In this document: positions 33,768 through 42,250 of the stretch, in pieces | Layout of the letters: each line of letters begins with the position of its first letter | How positions within the stretch are numbered: position 1 is the first letter of the stretch | Notes under the pieces: generated by a model | What the model was told of the DNA's origin: nothing | Seen by the model: only the letters and a program-made list of their open reading frames with translations | Database searches by the model: none | Source of the DNA: JBAXAB01 sp037142735 | GTDB taxonomy: Bacteria > Patescibacteriota > Minisyncoccia > Phycocordibacterales > CAIZLB01 | DNA: 64,000 nucleotides | Direction of reading: 5' to 3' | Assembly: GCA_037142735.1 (NCBI GenBank) | Contig: JBAXAB010000002.1 | Span: forward strand, 1 to 64,000 | Program-made: the position numbers and the translations under genes

Positions 33768-34868
33768 TTAGCGGTTCATGGGCATAACTACGTATGAAAA
33801 CGAATCATCATTTACAACTTTTATTACCAAAGGTGTATTTGTACCACTAAACATAAAAGTAAGACTGTCTGCTTTCAAAGAATTAAAAGCATCACTAATA
33901 TATCTAAAATTAAAATTCAGACTAAGGTCGTCCCCTTTTACTGTTGCATTAATTAGAGAGGAATTTTCTCCAACTTCGTTGTTTTTAGAGATTATTTCCA
34001 TCTGTTTCTCTTTTGAGTGGACGGTTAGTTTTACGTGATTAAAGGTATCAGTGAAAATAGTGCTTAGTTTTAAGCTGTTTATGAGGTCTTGTTTCAAAAT
34101 AGTGACCTCAGAGGTAAACTCTTTTGGAAAAATAGCCTTATAATTAGGAAAGTTTCCTTCTGTTGTTCTTGAGACAAGATACAAATCGTCAACCATAATA
34201 GCCATTTGATTTTTATCTATCAAAATTGATATTTCAGCCTTTATATCGTCAATAATCCTTATAATTTCAGAGACGTTCTTGATAGGAACAAGAATTGCAG
34301 GAAAATCTACTCCTTTTTTTGTTCTTACTTTCTTTTCAGCAAGACGGAAGCCATCTGTGGCAACAAAAACAATAGAATCTCCCTCAGGATAGATTTTAAC
34401 ACTAGATAGCTCTGGTTTTATAGTAGAGGTAGCGGAACTGTATGAAACACTCCTTAAACCCTCTATAAAGTCTTCTGAGGCTATATTAAAACCATTAGGT
34501 GATTCAATTCGCGGTATTGAAGGAAATTCTTCAGGGGAGAAACTTTTGATAATCGTACTGTTTTTTGAAGTTGATACGTGAAGATTGTTTTCTATGGTCT
34601 CTAATATTATAGATTTTTCGTTTCCAACATTTGAAAGAAATCCGTTCAAGATCGTACCCGGTGCAGCTACCTGTCCTTTTTCTGTCACTTTAACAGGAAT
34701 TTGAATTTCAATCCCTAAATCCAAGTTAGTGGCTTTGATAGTTAAACTATTATCCTGCGCTTCTATAAATATGCACTTCAAAATAGGCAAAGAAGCGTTT
34801 CTTCCGGTGACTTTTTCTGCTTTCGCTACAGCATGTGCCAGTTTTTCTTTAACGGATTCAATTTTCAT
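33768..34868 (-). CDS. dnaN: DNA polymerase III beta subunit (sliding clamp)
   Basis: 366 residues, the standard length, with the three clamp domains. MKIESVKEKLAHAVAKAEKV opens domain 1; VATDGFRLAEKKV is the conserved domain 2 motif; the C-terminus ends YVVMPMNR, matching the canonical YVxMPMR clamp end. Tethers polymerases to DNA. Next to dnaA with the putative origin between them. Confidence 0.97.
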   Translation of the reverse strand: MKIESVKEKLAHAVAKAEKVTGRNASLPILKCIFIEAQDNSLTIKATNLDLGIEIQIPVKVTEKGQVAAPGTILNGFLSNVGNEKSIILETIENNLHVSTSKNSTIIKSFSPEEFPSIPRIESPNGFNIASEDFIEGLRSVSYSSATSTIKPELSSVKIYPEGDSIVFVATDGFRLAEKKVRTKKGVDFPAILVPIKNVSEIIRIIDDIKAEISILIDKNQMAIMVDDLYLVSRTTEGNFPNYKAIFPKEFTSEVTILKQDLINSLKLSTIFTDTFNHVKLTVHSKEKQMEIISKNNEVGENSSLINATVKGDDLSLNFNFRYISDAFNSLKADSLTFMFSGTNTPLVIKVVNDDSFSYVVMPMNR

Positions 34869-35167
34869 TTCTTTATTGTATGTATTTAATTTTTATTTAA
34901 TTTTTTACAAACCCCTTATTATTAGTCCTGTTGATATGTGGATAATCCCCAATCCCTTTTAATCTCTTTGTCTAATCGAAATTTTTATCCCCACTCGTTT
35001 GTATAAGGTGTTGTTGGTTTGCGGGAAAAGTTCCATTGTTTATTTTTTCTGTGGAGAACTCCTTAATTATACACAACCTATTCTAAAATAATTATGTATT
35101 TATCCTATACTTTTCCCGAAGTTTTCCACCGCTAGTACACAATCTTATTAACAAAAGATACAATTTT
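34869..35167. other. Putative replication origin (oriC) between dnaN and dnaA
   Basis: A 299-nt AT-rich non-coding gap with a perfect DnaA box TGTGGATAA (34937-34945), a TTATACACA box (35067-35075, matching TTATNCACA) and near-matches (TTATCCCCA at 34985, TGTGGAGAA near 35050, TTTTCCACC near 35122). AT-rich runs around 35080-35110 could be the unwinding element. Position next to dnaA supports oriC. The unusual point is that dnaA and dnaN point the same way with the origin between them. Confidence 0.6.
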
Positions 35168-36499
35168 TTAAATGAGCGCCTTAATCTGGTTTATTTCTCC
35201 GGCCAGTTCACTGTTGTTTTTCAATTCGTTTCTAATCTTTTCACACGAGTGAATGATGGTTGTATGGTCTCTTCCTCCCATTTTTTGTCCAATTGACGGG
35301 AAAGAGTGGTTAAATTCTTCACGGAGAAGATACATGGCCACTTGTCTGGGTTTAACTATCTCTTGGCGGCGAGTTTTGCTGTAAATAATCTCTTCTTCTA
35401 TGTTGTAGTAAGCAGAAACGGCCTTTATAACATCCTTAGCAGAGACATTTTTCTGAGGTTTTGTGGTATTTTTGGTAAGATTCTTAATTTCCAACAGTGT
35501 TAAGTCCCGGTTCTTTAACTGGGACTGACAAATAATATTGTTTAAGATCCCTTCTAGTTCTCGAATGCTGCCGTGTACTGTTGTGGCAAGGAAGTCAGCT
35601 GTTTCGTGAGGTAAGTTAAAATTTCCATGCAGAGCTTTGGTCTTCAGGATGGCAATACGAGACTCTTGGTCAACAGGAGAAATATCAATGATCATTCCCT
35701 GCATAAATCTTGATTTTAAACGATCCTCGAGGTTTTGGAGGTAATTGGGGTGCATATCAGAAGAAAAGATAATCTGTTTATTGCTGTCATATAAATAGTT
35801 GAACAGATGAAACAATTCTTCCTGGGTCTTTTCCTTATTAGAAAGAAATTGGATATCATCCATTATAAAAACATCGTATTTTCGGTACTTTTCCTTAAAA
35901 TTGTTAACTTTGTTGGCCTGCACAGCATTTACATAGTCCACCGTGAACTTTTCTGAGGTTACGTAGTGTACCCTCTTCTCTTTGTTGTGGTTTTTAAAGT
36001 AGTTCCCTACCGCCTGCATAAGGTGGGTTTTTCCCAAGCCGGTATTTCCGTGGAAAAAGAGCGGGTTATAAGCCACTGGCTTCTTTAAAATTGCCTGGGA
36101 AGCCGCATGCGCCAGTTCGTTAAAGGGCCCAACCACAAAAGTTTCGAAAGTATAGCGTGGATTAAGGTTGTCTTCAGGATTTATAACAAGATTGTCCAAA
36201 GGAAGTTCTTTTGTGGGTCCTGGCTGAGGTGTTTTATCAGACTTTTTCTTCTCAGCTTGTCCTATTGAATACTCTAAAGACCTAACGTTTTCCTCTATAT
36301 TACGTAAAGATTGCAAAATAACCTTATGGTACTTGGTCTGGAGCCAATCTTTAACAAAAGTGTTAGGAACCGCAAGAAACACTACACCGTCCTCAATTTT
36401 GGATATAAAAGTATCTTTGAACCACGTGGTGAAGTTCGGGCGCGAGACTTCGAGTTCAACTTGAACCAAAGCTGTATCCCAAATTTTCTGTGTGTTCAT
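35168..36499 (-). CDS. dnaA: Chromosomal replication initiator DnaA
   Basis: 443 residues. Domain I (IWDTALVQVELEVSRPNFTTWF) binds helicase; a linker (about 80-105) follows. The AAA+ domain has Walker A GNTGLGKTH starting at Gly151 and Walker B DVFIMDDIQFLSNKEKTQEE. Domain IV ends with the signature GGRDHTTIIHSCEKI, which reads DnaA boxes. A TATAAT lies 10 nt before the ATG, flanked upstream by several DnaA boxes (36535-36590), so autoregulation is likely. Confidence 0.97.
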   Translation of the reverse strand: MNTQKIWDTALVQVELEVSRPNFTTWFKDTFISKIEDGVVFLAVPNTFVKDWLQTKYHKVILQSLRNIEENVRSLEYSIGQAEKKKSDKTPQPGPTKELPLDNLVINPEDNLNPRYTFETFVVGPFNELAHAASQAILKKPVAYNPLFFHGNTGLGKTHLMQAVGNYFKNHNKEKRVHYVTSEKFTVDYVNAVQANKVNNFKEKYRKYDVFIMDDIQFLSNKEKTQEELFHLFNYLYDSNKQIIFSSDMHPNYLQNLEDRLKSRFMQGMIIDISPVDQESRIAILKTKALHGNFNLPHETADFLATTVHGSIRELEGILNNIICQSQLKNRDLTLLEIKNLTKNTTKPQKNVSAKDVIKAVSAYYNIEEEIIYSKTRRQEIVKPRQVAMYLLREEFNHSFPSIGQKMGGRDHTTIIHSCEKIRNELKNNSELAGEINQIKALI

Positions 36500-36509
36500 A
36501 GTGGTTGCT

Positions 36510-36590
36510 ATTATAGCTGTTCACAAACTCTTTGGAACTTGTGGAAAGTTTATAAACATGTTGATAAGGTGTGGACGGGGTGGATAACCT
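36510..36590 (-). promoter_or_regulatory. dnaA promoter with DnaA-box-like sites
   Basis: TATAAT on the minus strand at 36510-36515, 10 nt before the dnaA ATG. Upstream lie TGTGGAAAG, TGTTGATAA, TGTGGACGG and GGTGGATAA, all near-matches to the DnaA box TGTGGATAA. Divergent from rpmH, so one region could serve autoregulation and initiation. Confidence 0.55.
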
Positions 36591-36644
36591 CATTTCAACA
36601 TATAATTTTGCCAAATCGGATAAATAGTATATACTCTCCCCATC

Positions 36645-36779
36645 ATGTCTCAAACATATAATCCATCAAAGCGAAAAAGAGCAACCACTCACGGGTTTCT
36701 TGTTCGATCTAAAACTCACGGAGGCAAGCGCGTTCTAAAGGCTAGACGTCGAAAGGGACGAAAGAAGCTTTCTGTATAA
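36645..36779 (+). CDS. rpmH: 50S ribosomal protein L34
   Basis: 44 residues, very basic: TYNPSKRKRATTHGFLVRSK then GGKRVLKARRRKGRKKLSV. The canonical L34 sequence, too short for many ORF callers. Binds 23S rRNA. Starts the conserved rpmH-rnpA-yidC unit, divergent from dnaA. Confidence 0.95.
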   Translation: MSQTYNPSKRKRATTHGFLVRSKTHGGKRVLKARRRKGRKKLSV

Positions 36780-36791
36780 GGGTTTTGTACT

Positions 36792-37145
36792 ATGTTGCCA
36801 AAAAAACAAAGACTAACTTCTGTTGAAATAGAAGAGGTTATGATCAAAGGAAAGCCACTCTTTTCTGATTTTTTTGTGGTTAAATTCATAAAAAACCACA
36901 CATTAGAGATTGCGCAGGGTTTTAAGATCTCAGCTGTGTCTCCAAAAAAACCTTTTTCCACAGCCGCTCTTCGTAACAAGGCTCGCCGTAGAATATACTC
37001 TGCTCTAACTTCTTTTTTGGAGACACAAAAACCAAAATCAGGACTTCTAATTGCTATTGTTGGAAATAAAAAAGTCCTGGATATTCCCCTTTCTGACTTA
37101 AGTTTCTCTCTAGAGCAGACTTTCAGAAAAGGAGGTATACTGTAG
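36792..37145 (+). CDS. rnpA: Ribonuclease P protein component
   Basis: 117 residues. The RNR motif is present as ALRNKARRRIYSAL, within the alpha-beta sandwich typical of RnpA (FFVVKF, then GFKISAVSPKK). Assists the RNase P RNA in 5' maturation of tRNAs. Twelve bases after rpmH and three before yidC. Its last codons contain the AGGAGG that serves as yidC's ribosome binding site. Confidence 0.93.
   Translation: MLPKKQRLTSVEIEEVMIKGKPLFSDFFVVKFIKNHTLEIAQGFKISAVSPKKPFSTAALRNKARRRIYSALTSFLETQKPKSGLLIAIVGNKKVLDIPLSDLSFSLEQTFRKGGIL
37132..37137 (+). promoter_or_regulatory. Shine-Dalgarno site of yidC
   Basis: A full AGGAGG inside the end of rnpA, 11 nt before the yidC ATG. Shows that internal operon genes use canonical SD initiation while first genes here are mostly leaderless. 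Confidence 0.7.
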
Positions 37146-37148
37146 CCC

Positions 37149-37883
37149 ATGTTTTCATCATTTTATAACAATTTTCTTTATCATCCTTTATACAACGGCC
37201 TTGTTTATCTTATTGGGGTTGTCCCCTACCACGACGTTGGTATAGCGGTAGTGGTTCTTACTTTGGTAGTTAAGTTTATCCTTTTCCCTCTTTCAAAGAA
37301 GAGTGTAGTAACTCAGATCAAAATGAAACAGCTTGATCCTGAATTAAAAGCATTACAGGCAAAGTATAAAGATAATCGACAGGAATTGTCGCAACAATTA
37401 CTTACGTTCTATAAAAAGAATCAATTAAACCCTTTCTCTGGCCTTTTTCTGATCCTTCTCCAGTTGCCTATTATCTTTGCTCTTTATAAAGTTTTTTACT
37501 CTGGAGACATCCACATTATAAATACAACAATTCTCTATTCTTTTGTGGGCATTCCCGCTGCTATTAATACTATTTTCTTGGGAATATTCGACCTTGCTAT
37601 TAAACACTCGCTTTTCCTATCTATATTTGTCGGTATTACCCAGTTTATCCAAGCTCAGTTGGTTGTTCCTCCCCACGATAAAACTAAACCAATAGATCCT
37701 AAAGACATGGGACAAAATTTGGCTCGTAGTATGAATACTCAAATGAAGTATGTTCTACCTGTATTTGTTGCCTTTATTTCATATTCCTTAGCCAGTCTGG
37801 TTTCTGTCTACTGGATCACAAGTAACATTTTCGCTATCGGTCAAGAGTTGTATTTCCGTAAAACTATTAAGAAGAAGTCTTAA
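37149..37883 (+). CDS. yidC: Membrane protein insertase YidC/Oxa1
   Basis: 244 residues, the short Gram-positive-like form without a periplasmic P1 domain. The VVKFILFPLSKKSV segment after the first helix carries the conserved hydrophilic-groove arginine/lysine environment. A cytoplasmic coiled-coil hairpin (KQLDPELKALQAKYKDNRQELSQQL region) and LLQLPIIFALYKVFY follow, with helices to the end and a basic tail that contacts the ribosome. Inserts membrane proteins alone or with Sec. Length and context are diagnostic. Confidence 0.94.
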   Translation: MFSSFYNNFLYHPLYNGLVYLIGVVPYHDVGIAVVVLTLVVKFILFPLSKKSVVTQIKMKQLDPELKALQAKYKDNRQELSQQLLTFYKKNQLNPFSGLFLILLQLPIIFALYKVFYSGDIHIINTTILYSFVGIPAAINTIFLGIFDLAIKHSLFLSIFVGITQFIQAQLVVPPHDKTKPIDPKDMGQNLARSMNTQMKYVLPVFVAFISYSLASLVSVYWITSNIFAIGQELYFRKTIKKKS

Positions 37884-37886
37884 AAA

Positions 37887-39299
37887 CTAACGAGTTTTAG
37901 TGCTGCTTGCACTAGTTGTAGATGTTGGTGTTGTTATAACTGCTGCAGGTTTACCCAGTTTCAGTCCCCAGAATGAATAAGTATTCTTGTCTGTAAATAC
38001 CAAGTAGTCGTCATTTTTACTTAGGCTTAGGCTTGTGATATCAAATGGTATTTTGGTTAGAGCGGTTGGGTTAAGTATGAATGTGCTTTCCCCGGTACTC
38101 AGGTTAAACTTCCAGATGCTGTCATCGAAGTGTACTGTGCCCATGTACCAATCATCAGGATAGTTGTTTTGGTTTGGAACTTGCTTTGGAACCGCACAAT
38201 ACACAACAGACGGTTCTTTGTTGCCCCACACGCATTTCTCAGGCATAGTTTGTGCAAACAGTGTCCTTTCTGATGTGTCTTTTATATTGTGAACAATCAA
38301 TTGTAGTCCGTTATTGTTAGTGTCGCTGTATAGAATATTCTTTCCGTCTTTTGATACAAGGGTTGTTAAACCAGTTACACCACCTAGCACTTTTTTAATG
38401 GTAGAAGTTTTAACATCCAATGAATATAAATATCCATAAGCCAGAGCCGAAGGTTTTGTGTTTAAAAAGATTGTGCTGGCGCTTCCCCATTGTGGAAGCC
38501 ATTCTCTGAACGGAGAATCAAAAATTCCAATTTTAGAACCACCGTCTAAGTTTGCAATGGTTCCTCGAGGGTTACCATTCCTAACATAGAAGAAACGTGT
38601 TTTGTCAGGAGACATTGCCATCTCTGTAACGTTTAAAGGAAGGTTCGCGACGGTGGTTGTTGCAATACTTGATGTTGCTAAGTTTGGAATTTCCTGCAGA
38701 CTCATTAGTCTAGTCTGTATACCATCGTCCCCTACTATGTTTCTTATAATTACTTGGTTTCCTGAGGTATTAAAATATGCTTCTTGTAGTTTTGTTAAGG
38801 TAACGTTTGTTAATCGATCGAGCTCGTTTGTGCTTGTTGCTGTTTCATAGATATTTCCATTAGCCTTTAAAATAAAACGGATAAATTCCATAGGCACAAG
38901 TTTTCGTTTACTTAAGGCCAATTTAATTTCTTTTGTGGATGTCCCTGTTGGGGTGCTAGATGTAGAAATGTCTACGTTTCTGGTTATAAAGTCCCCTCCT
39001 GCTACAGGTTGAGCAGAGATTAGTCGCAATACATAGATGGGTTTTGTGGTAGTCGCAGGAGTTTGGTTAGTAGAGGTGCTTGAATCTGTGTCAAAAGATC
39101 CCAAGTTTTTATTTTTAGCAGTGTTTTGAGTTGAATCAAGATTGACCTGATCAAATCCATAAAAAGTTGGAGTATTTTTTGCGATAGGATTTTGAGGTTC
39201 TGGGATAACTCTATTCAAATAAAAATAGAAACCTAAAAGCCCTCCAATTGAAACGATGAGTATTATAAAAACAGCGATGGTAACTTTCGAGCTGGACAT
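37887..39299 (-). CDS. Membrane-anchored beta-propeller-like protein of the T4SS cluster
   Basis: 470 residues: an N-terminal anchor (about 7-28), a Thr/Ser-rich linker, and a repetitive beta-strand region with TolB-like repeats (AMSPDKTRFFYVRNG, VSKDGKNILYSDTN, LSKNDDYLVFTD). Probably a surface propeller. Last gene of the cluster that starts at 52121, but with its own TATAAT (39307-39312), 7 nt before the ATG. Function unknown; possibly a surface-exposed component. Confidence 0.65.
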   Translation of the reverse strand: MSSSKVTIAVFIILIVSIGGLLGFYFYLNRVIPEPQNPIAKNTPTFYGFDQVNLDSTQNTAKNKNLGSFDTDSSTSTNQTPATTTKPIYVLRLISAQPVAGGDFITRNVDISTSSTPTGTSTKEIKLALSKRKLVPMEFIRFILKANGNIYETATSTNELDRLTNVTLTKLQEAYFNTSGNQVIIRNIVGDDGIQTRLMSLQEIPNLATSSIATTTVANLPLNVTEMAMSPDKTRFFYVRNGNPRGTIANLDGGSKIGIFDSPFREWLPQWGSASTIFLNTKPSALAYGYLYSLDVKTSTIKKVLGGVTGLTTLVSKDGKNILYSDTNNNGLQLIVHNIKDTSERTLFAQTMPEKCVWGNKEPSVVYCAVPKQVPNQNNYPDDWYMGTVHFDDSIWKFNLSTGESTFILNPTALTKIPFDITSLSLSKNDDYLVFTDKNTYSFWGLKLGKPAAVITTPTSTTSASSTKTR

Positions 39300-39306
39300 T
39301 ACGGAT

Positions 39307-39312
39307 ATTATA
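39307..39312 (-). promoter_or_regulatory. -10 box, leaderless start
   Basis: TATAAT on the minus strand ending 7 nt before the ATG at 39299. Confidence 0.6.
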
Positions 39313-39356
39313 TCATTAATCTAAAAGCAAAATAAATAGTTTGTGCACTACGGATT

Positions 39357-40658
39357 TTATTTTGCCGGACCTACATATGTATACACATATGTAGGCAGGC
39401 CTCTTCTGTCTCCAACCTTACTTCCCCAGTTTGATGTTGTATAGTCGCCCTTTGTCATTAGTCCTGTATTTGAGTTGTTTGCTATTATCTGCCCATTGGT
39501 CCCAACAATTCCGGCGTGCCCAAATGTTCCTTGTGTTGGAGAAACTACTATATCCCCGGGTTGTGCGTCTGTTAGTCCTCCTGGCACCAGCTTCCAATCA
39601 GGGTTCTGACCAAGCGCTTCAGCAAGGTTTGCTGTGCTCGCTCCTCCCCCTGCTTGTTTACCTGTGGCTTTTAATGTAACTGTGTTTACTCCGTCAGCAC
39701 ACCCAACTCTATCGGAGGAACAAAAGTCTGATTGGTGTGTACCTACGGAATTTTCAGCTGTTCTTGCGATCGCTTCTCTTCCAGAAGATCCGCTTATATC
39801 AGCAGAGCCTGTATTTGCAGCCGCTAAACTGCCCGGAACAGAGGCTGATGTTCCAGCTGAGGCAACACTTGTGCCCGCCCCAACACTTCCAAGTGCTGTC
39901 GTCGCCTTCGCATCCAACGAACAATTCGTCAACGCAGGATTGATTGTATTAAGTATCAACCATGTACCCAACGCTAAGGCTAAACCAAACAAAGCATTAT
40001 CAACCTTTGTCCTCCCTTCTGACTTACCAAACAGTGAATCTGTTGTTGCATATTGAAAGCCACCAATCACAATCATGACTACAGCCAACATTCCTGCTAG
40101 TGCAATACCAATACGAAACCAAGAGTTTAACAACTTACACAGAGAGTTACTGTCTTGGGTGATTTGATATATCTTTCCTTTGCTCTCGTCTGTTCCTATA
40201 AATGTACCAACAGGTGCAAGAAGTGTGTAGTTACAGATTCCGTTTTTGCAGATGTTGGTGGAAGTGTCTTTGTAAGTTGGGGTAGGGTTTTTTTCTGCTT
40301 GTGCTGCATAATAGCGAGAGTCTGGGTACATGTTTGGCACCAGGCTGTCTGCGGGTTTCGCCAAGTAAGCACTATAGTCAAAGTTTGATGTGGGAGAAGG
40401 GCTCATTGTAGGACTTCCCCCTAGTTTGTCTGGACCGGCAACCACTGTTCCTGCAGCGTTTGATGTGTCAACGTTCAGTCGTTGCGTAGTGTAGGGTAGT
40501 TTTACACTAGTGACCGCAGGAGCATTTTCTTTTATGTCTGGTAGCGGTGGCAAGGGTGATATTACATCTTGCTGAGCCAGAACAGAAATGGGTGTAACTA
40601 AAAGGAGTAGTAAAACAGTTGAAAATATTAACTTTAAATTAAAGAAACTTTTATTCAC
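39357..40658 (-). CDS. VirB2-like pilin module fused to a CHAP/NlpC-type peptidase
   Basis: 433 residues, GTG start. Signal peptide (FFNLKLIFSTVLLLLLVTPISVLA), a Pro-rich exported stretch with YLAKPADSLVPNM, then a cysteine-bounded segment with two helices (FRIGIALAGMLAVVMIVIGG and NALFGLALALGTWLILNT) typical of VirB2/TrbC pilins. The C-terminal domain has a Cys in GCADGVNTV and a His in TFGHAGIVG, matching CHAP/NlpC-type amidases that cut peptidoglycan peptides. The middle is shared at DNA level with the next gene. Probable wall-opening component of the secretion apparatus. Confidence 0.75.
   Translation of the reverse strand: MNKSFFNLKLIFSTVLLLLLVTPISVLAQQDVISPLPPLPDIKENAPAVTSVKLPYTTQRLNVDTSNAAGTVVAGPDKLGGSPTMSPSPTSNFDYSAYLAKPADSLVPNMYPDSRYYAAQAEKNPTPTYKDTSTNICKNGICNYTLLAPVGTFIGTDESKGKIYQITQDSNSLCKLLNSWFRIGIALAGMLAVVMIVIGGFQYATTDSLFGKSEGRTKVDNALFGLALALGTWLILNTINPALTNCSLDAKATTALGSVGAGTSVASAGTSASVPGSLAAANTGSADISGSSGREAIARTAENSVGTHQSDFCSSDRVGCADGVNTVTLKATGKQAGGGASTANLAEALGQNPDWKLVPGGLTDAQPGDIVVSPTQGTFGHAGIVGTNGQIIANNSNTGLMTKGDYTTSNWGSKVGDRRGLPTYVYTYVGPAK
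39898..40162. repeat. 265-bp perfect duplicate, copy 1
   Basis: Every base matches 41302-41566 (offset 1404). Encodes the VirB2-like two-helix module of the CHAP-type protein, including all synonymous positions. Confidence 0.97.
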
Positions 40659-40664
40659 TTTTTT

Positions 40665-40670
40665 ATTATA
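40665..40670 (-). promoter_or_regulatory. -10 box before a leaderless GTG start
   Basis: TATAAT on the minus strand, 6 nt before the GTG at 40658. The paralogue at 42203 has the same GATATAAT arrangement (42210-42215). Confidence 0.6.
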
Positions 40671-40703
40671 TCAAAAATAAACAAAATAAGTTTATGTAAA
40701 AAA

Positions 40704-42203
40704 CTACTCTCCGCGGTTTGCAGGTCCCCAGTAACCGTTTGGCCCACTGATATATCCCCTCTCTTGTATTACTCTTTTCATTATGTCTACACTGGATTTA
40801 ATACTTAAGATCGGGTCACCTAGAACATCTTGTGGGGTGACTCCGTTATTTCTTGCAACTACTATTACCTCAGGGTCTCTTACACTAAGTGAAAACAACC
40901 CTTCTGAAGAAAATGAGGATTTTCCGTCCAGCTTGTGTGCAACAGTGTTGTCTTTCGCATTGAATCCTGTTGTCTCTTTGTTTGCAATGCTTACAAATAA
41001 GCTTGCCCATTGGTCCTGGGTTGGATTTCCATTTGGAAAATATTTTGCTGAGTCTGAAGGACTTAAATTCATTATTCCAGAATCTTTAATATCCTGTATT
41101 AAAGCCTCGTTCCATGTTTGGTCTGGAAACATTAGACCAGCTTGGGTGTTGGCTACTATAGACCCTGGGCCTTTTACACCATAAGAAGCACCTGATCCTA
41201 AGTCCAATGTTCCGTTTGTTGCATTTCTCATTACTGTCCCGCCCGCCAGGGCCCCTGTCATCATTCCGTCACTGACTGTCGCCACCGTACTATTAATCGC
41301 CGTCGTCGCCTTCGCATCCAACGAACAATTCGTCAACGCAGGATTGATTGTATTAAGTATCAACCATGTACCCAACGCTAAGGCTAAACCAAACAAAGCA
41401 TTATCAACCTTTGTCCTCCCTTCTGACTTACCAAACAGTGAATCTGTTGTTGCATATTGAAAGCCACCAATCACAATCATGACTACAGCCAACATTCCTG
41501 CTAGTGCAATACCAATACGAAACCAAGAGTTTAACAACTTACACAGAGAGTTACTGTCTTGGGTGAATTGATACACCGTTCCGTTGCTTTTATTCCCCAA
41601 GAACGTGCCTATTGGTGCAAGAAGTGTGTAGTTACAGATTCCGTTTTGGCAGATGTTGGCGGAGTTTGCGGTTCCGTTAGTTGTTCCACCTTGAGTCACA
41701 TTATTATTTCTACCGGTAGGCCAATTCCAGGTATCTGGACCTTGTTGGAATAGAGACTTTTCCTGTTTTACAGCTTCATCCCCAACTATATCGCTGTTTG
41801 GAAAAGGTAACGCCCCTGTGTTGTTTGAGTACGAACCATCTAGGTTTAGGGTGTATCCTGTCCCGTCACCTGTTAAAGTGGTAGACGGTTTGCCGTCAGT
41901 GCCCAACTGCAAGTGTTGGCTGGTTATAGACGTGTTAGGTGAATATGGTGTTAAGTCTGAACCACTGAAGTCTCCATTCGCAGGTCCTGTAAGTGCTTTT
42001 GTGTCGGCCGGTTTGTTATTTGCTGTACCGCTCAACCCACCGCCTAGCACTACTGTTTTTTGGCCTGGGCCAGTAACAGCTTCGTTGGGCACTCCTTCTG
42101 GTAGTGGGGGTAGATCATCAGCTTTCGCGTAAATAGGTGTAACTAAAATTGCTAGTATATAAAAAGTGAGTATTGATTTATGTTTAAAGAAACTTTTATT
42201 CAC
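40704..42203 (-). CDS. VirB2-like pilin module fused to a lytic-transglycosylase-like domain
   Basis: 499 residues, GTG start. Same plan as the neighbouring paralogue: signal peptide, Pro/Gly-rich exported region, then the identical VirB2/TrbC-like two-helix module. The C-terminus differs. It has a helical domain with ANKETTGFN, whose Glu fits the catalytic acid of SLT/lysozyme-like transglycosylases, followed by SEGLFSLSVRD, reminiscent of their GLMQI motif. In classical systems VirB1 (transglycosylase) and VirB2 (pilin) are separate proteins; here both functions may be one polypeptide. Catalysis is inferred. Confidence 0.7.
   Translation of the reverse strand: MNKSFFKHKSILTFYILAILVTPIYAKADDLPPLPEGVPNEAVTGPGQKTVVLGGGLSGTANNKPADTKALTGPANGDFSGSDLTPYSPNTSITSQHLQLGTDGKPSTTLTGDGTGYTLNLDGSYSNNTGALPFPNSDIVGDEAVKQEKSLFQQGPDTWNWPTGRNNNVTQGGTTNGTANSANICQNGICNYTLLAPIGTFLGNKSNGTVYQFTQDSNSLCKLLNSWFRIGIALAGMLAVVMIVIGGFQYATTDSLFGKSEGRTKVDNALFGLALALGTWLILNTINPALTNCSLDAKATTAINSTVATVSDGMMTGALAGGTVMRNATNGTLDLGSGASYGVKGPGSIVANTQAGLMFPDQTWNEALIQDIKDSGIMNLSPSDSAKYFPNGNPTQDQWASLFVSIANKETTGFNAKDNTVAHKLDGKSSFSSEGLFSLSVRDPEVIVVARNNGVTPQDVLGDPILSIKSSVDIMKRVIQERGYISGPNGYWGPANRGE
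41302..41566. repeat. 265-bp perfect duplicate, copy 2
   Basis: Identical to 39898-40162. Identity stops abruptly at both ends and resumes at lower level downstream. Confidence 0.97.
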
Positions 42204-42209
42204 CTTTTT

Positions 42210-42215
42210 ATTATA
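42210..42215 (-). promoter_or_regulatory. -10 box before a leaderless GTG start
   Basis: TATAAT on the minus strand, 6 nt before the GTG at 42203. Confidence 0.6.
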
Positions 42216-42250
42216 TCAAATCTGACCTCTCAGTAATACCAAAAAAACTA

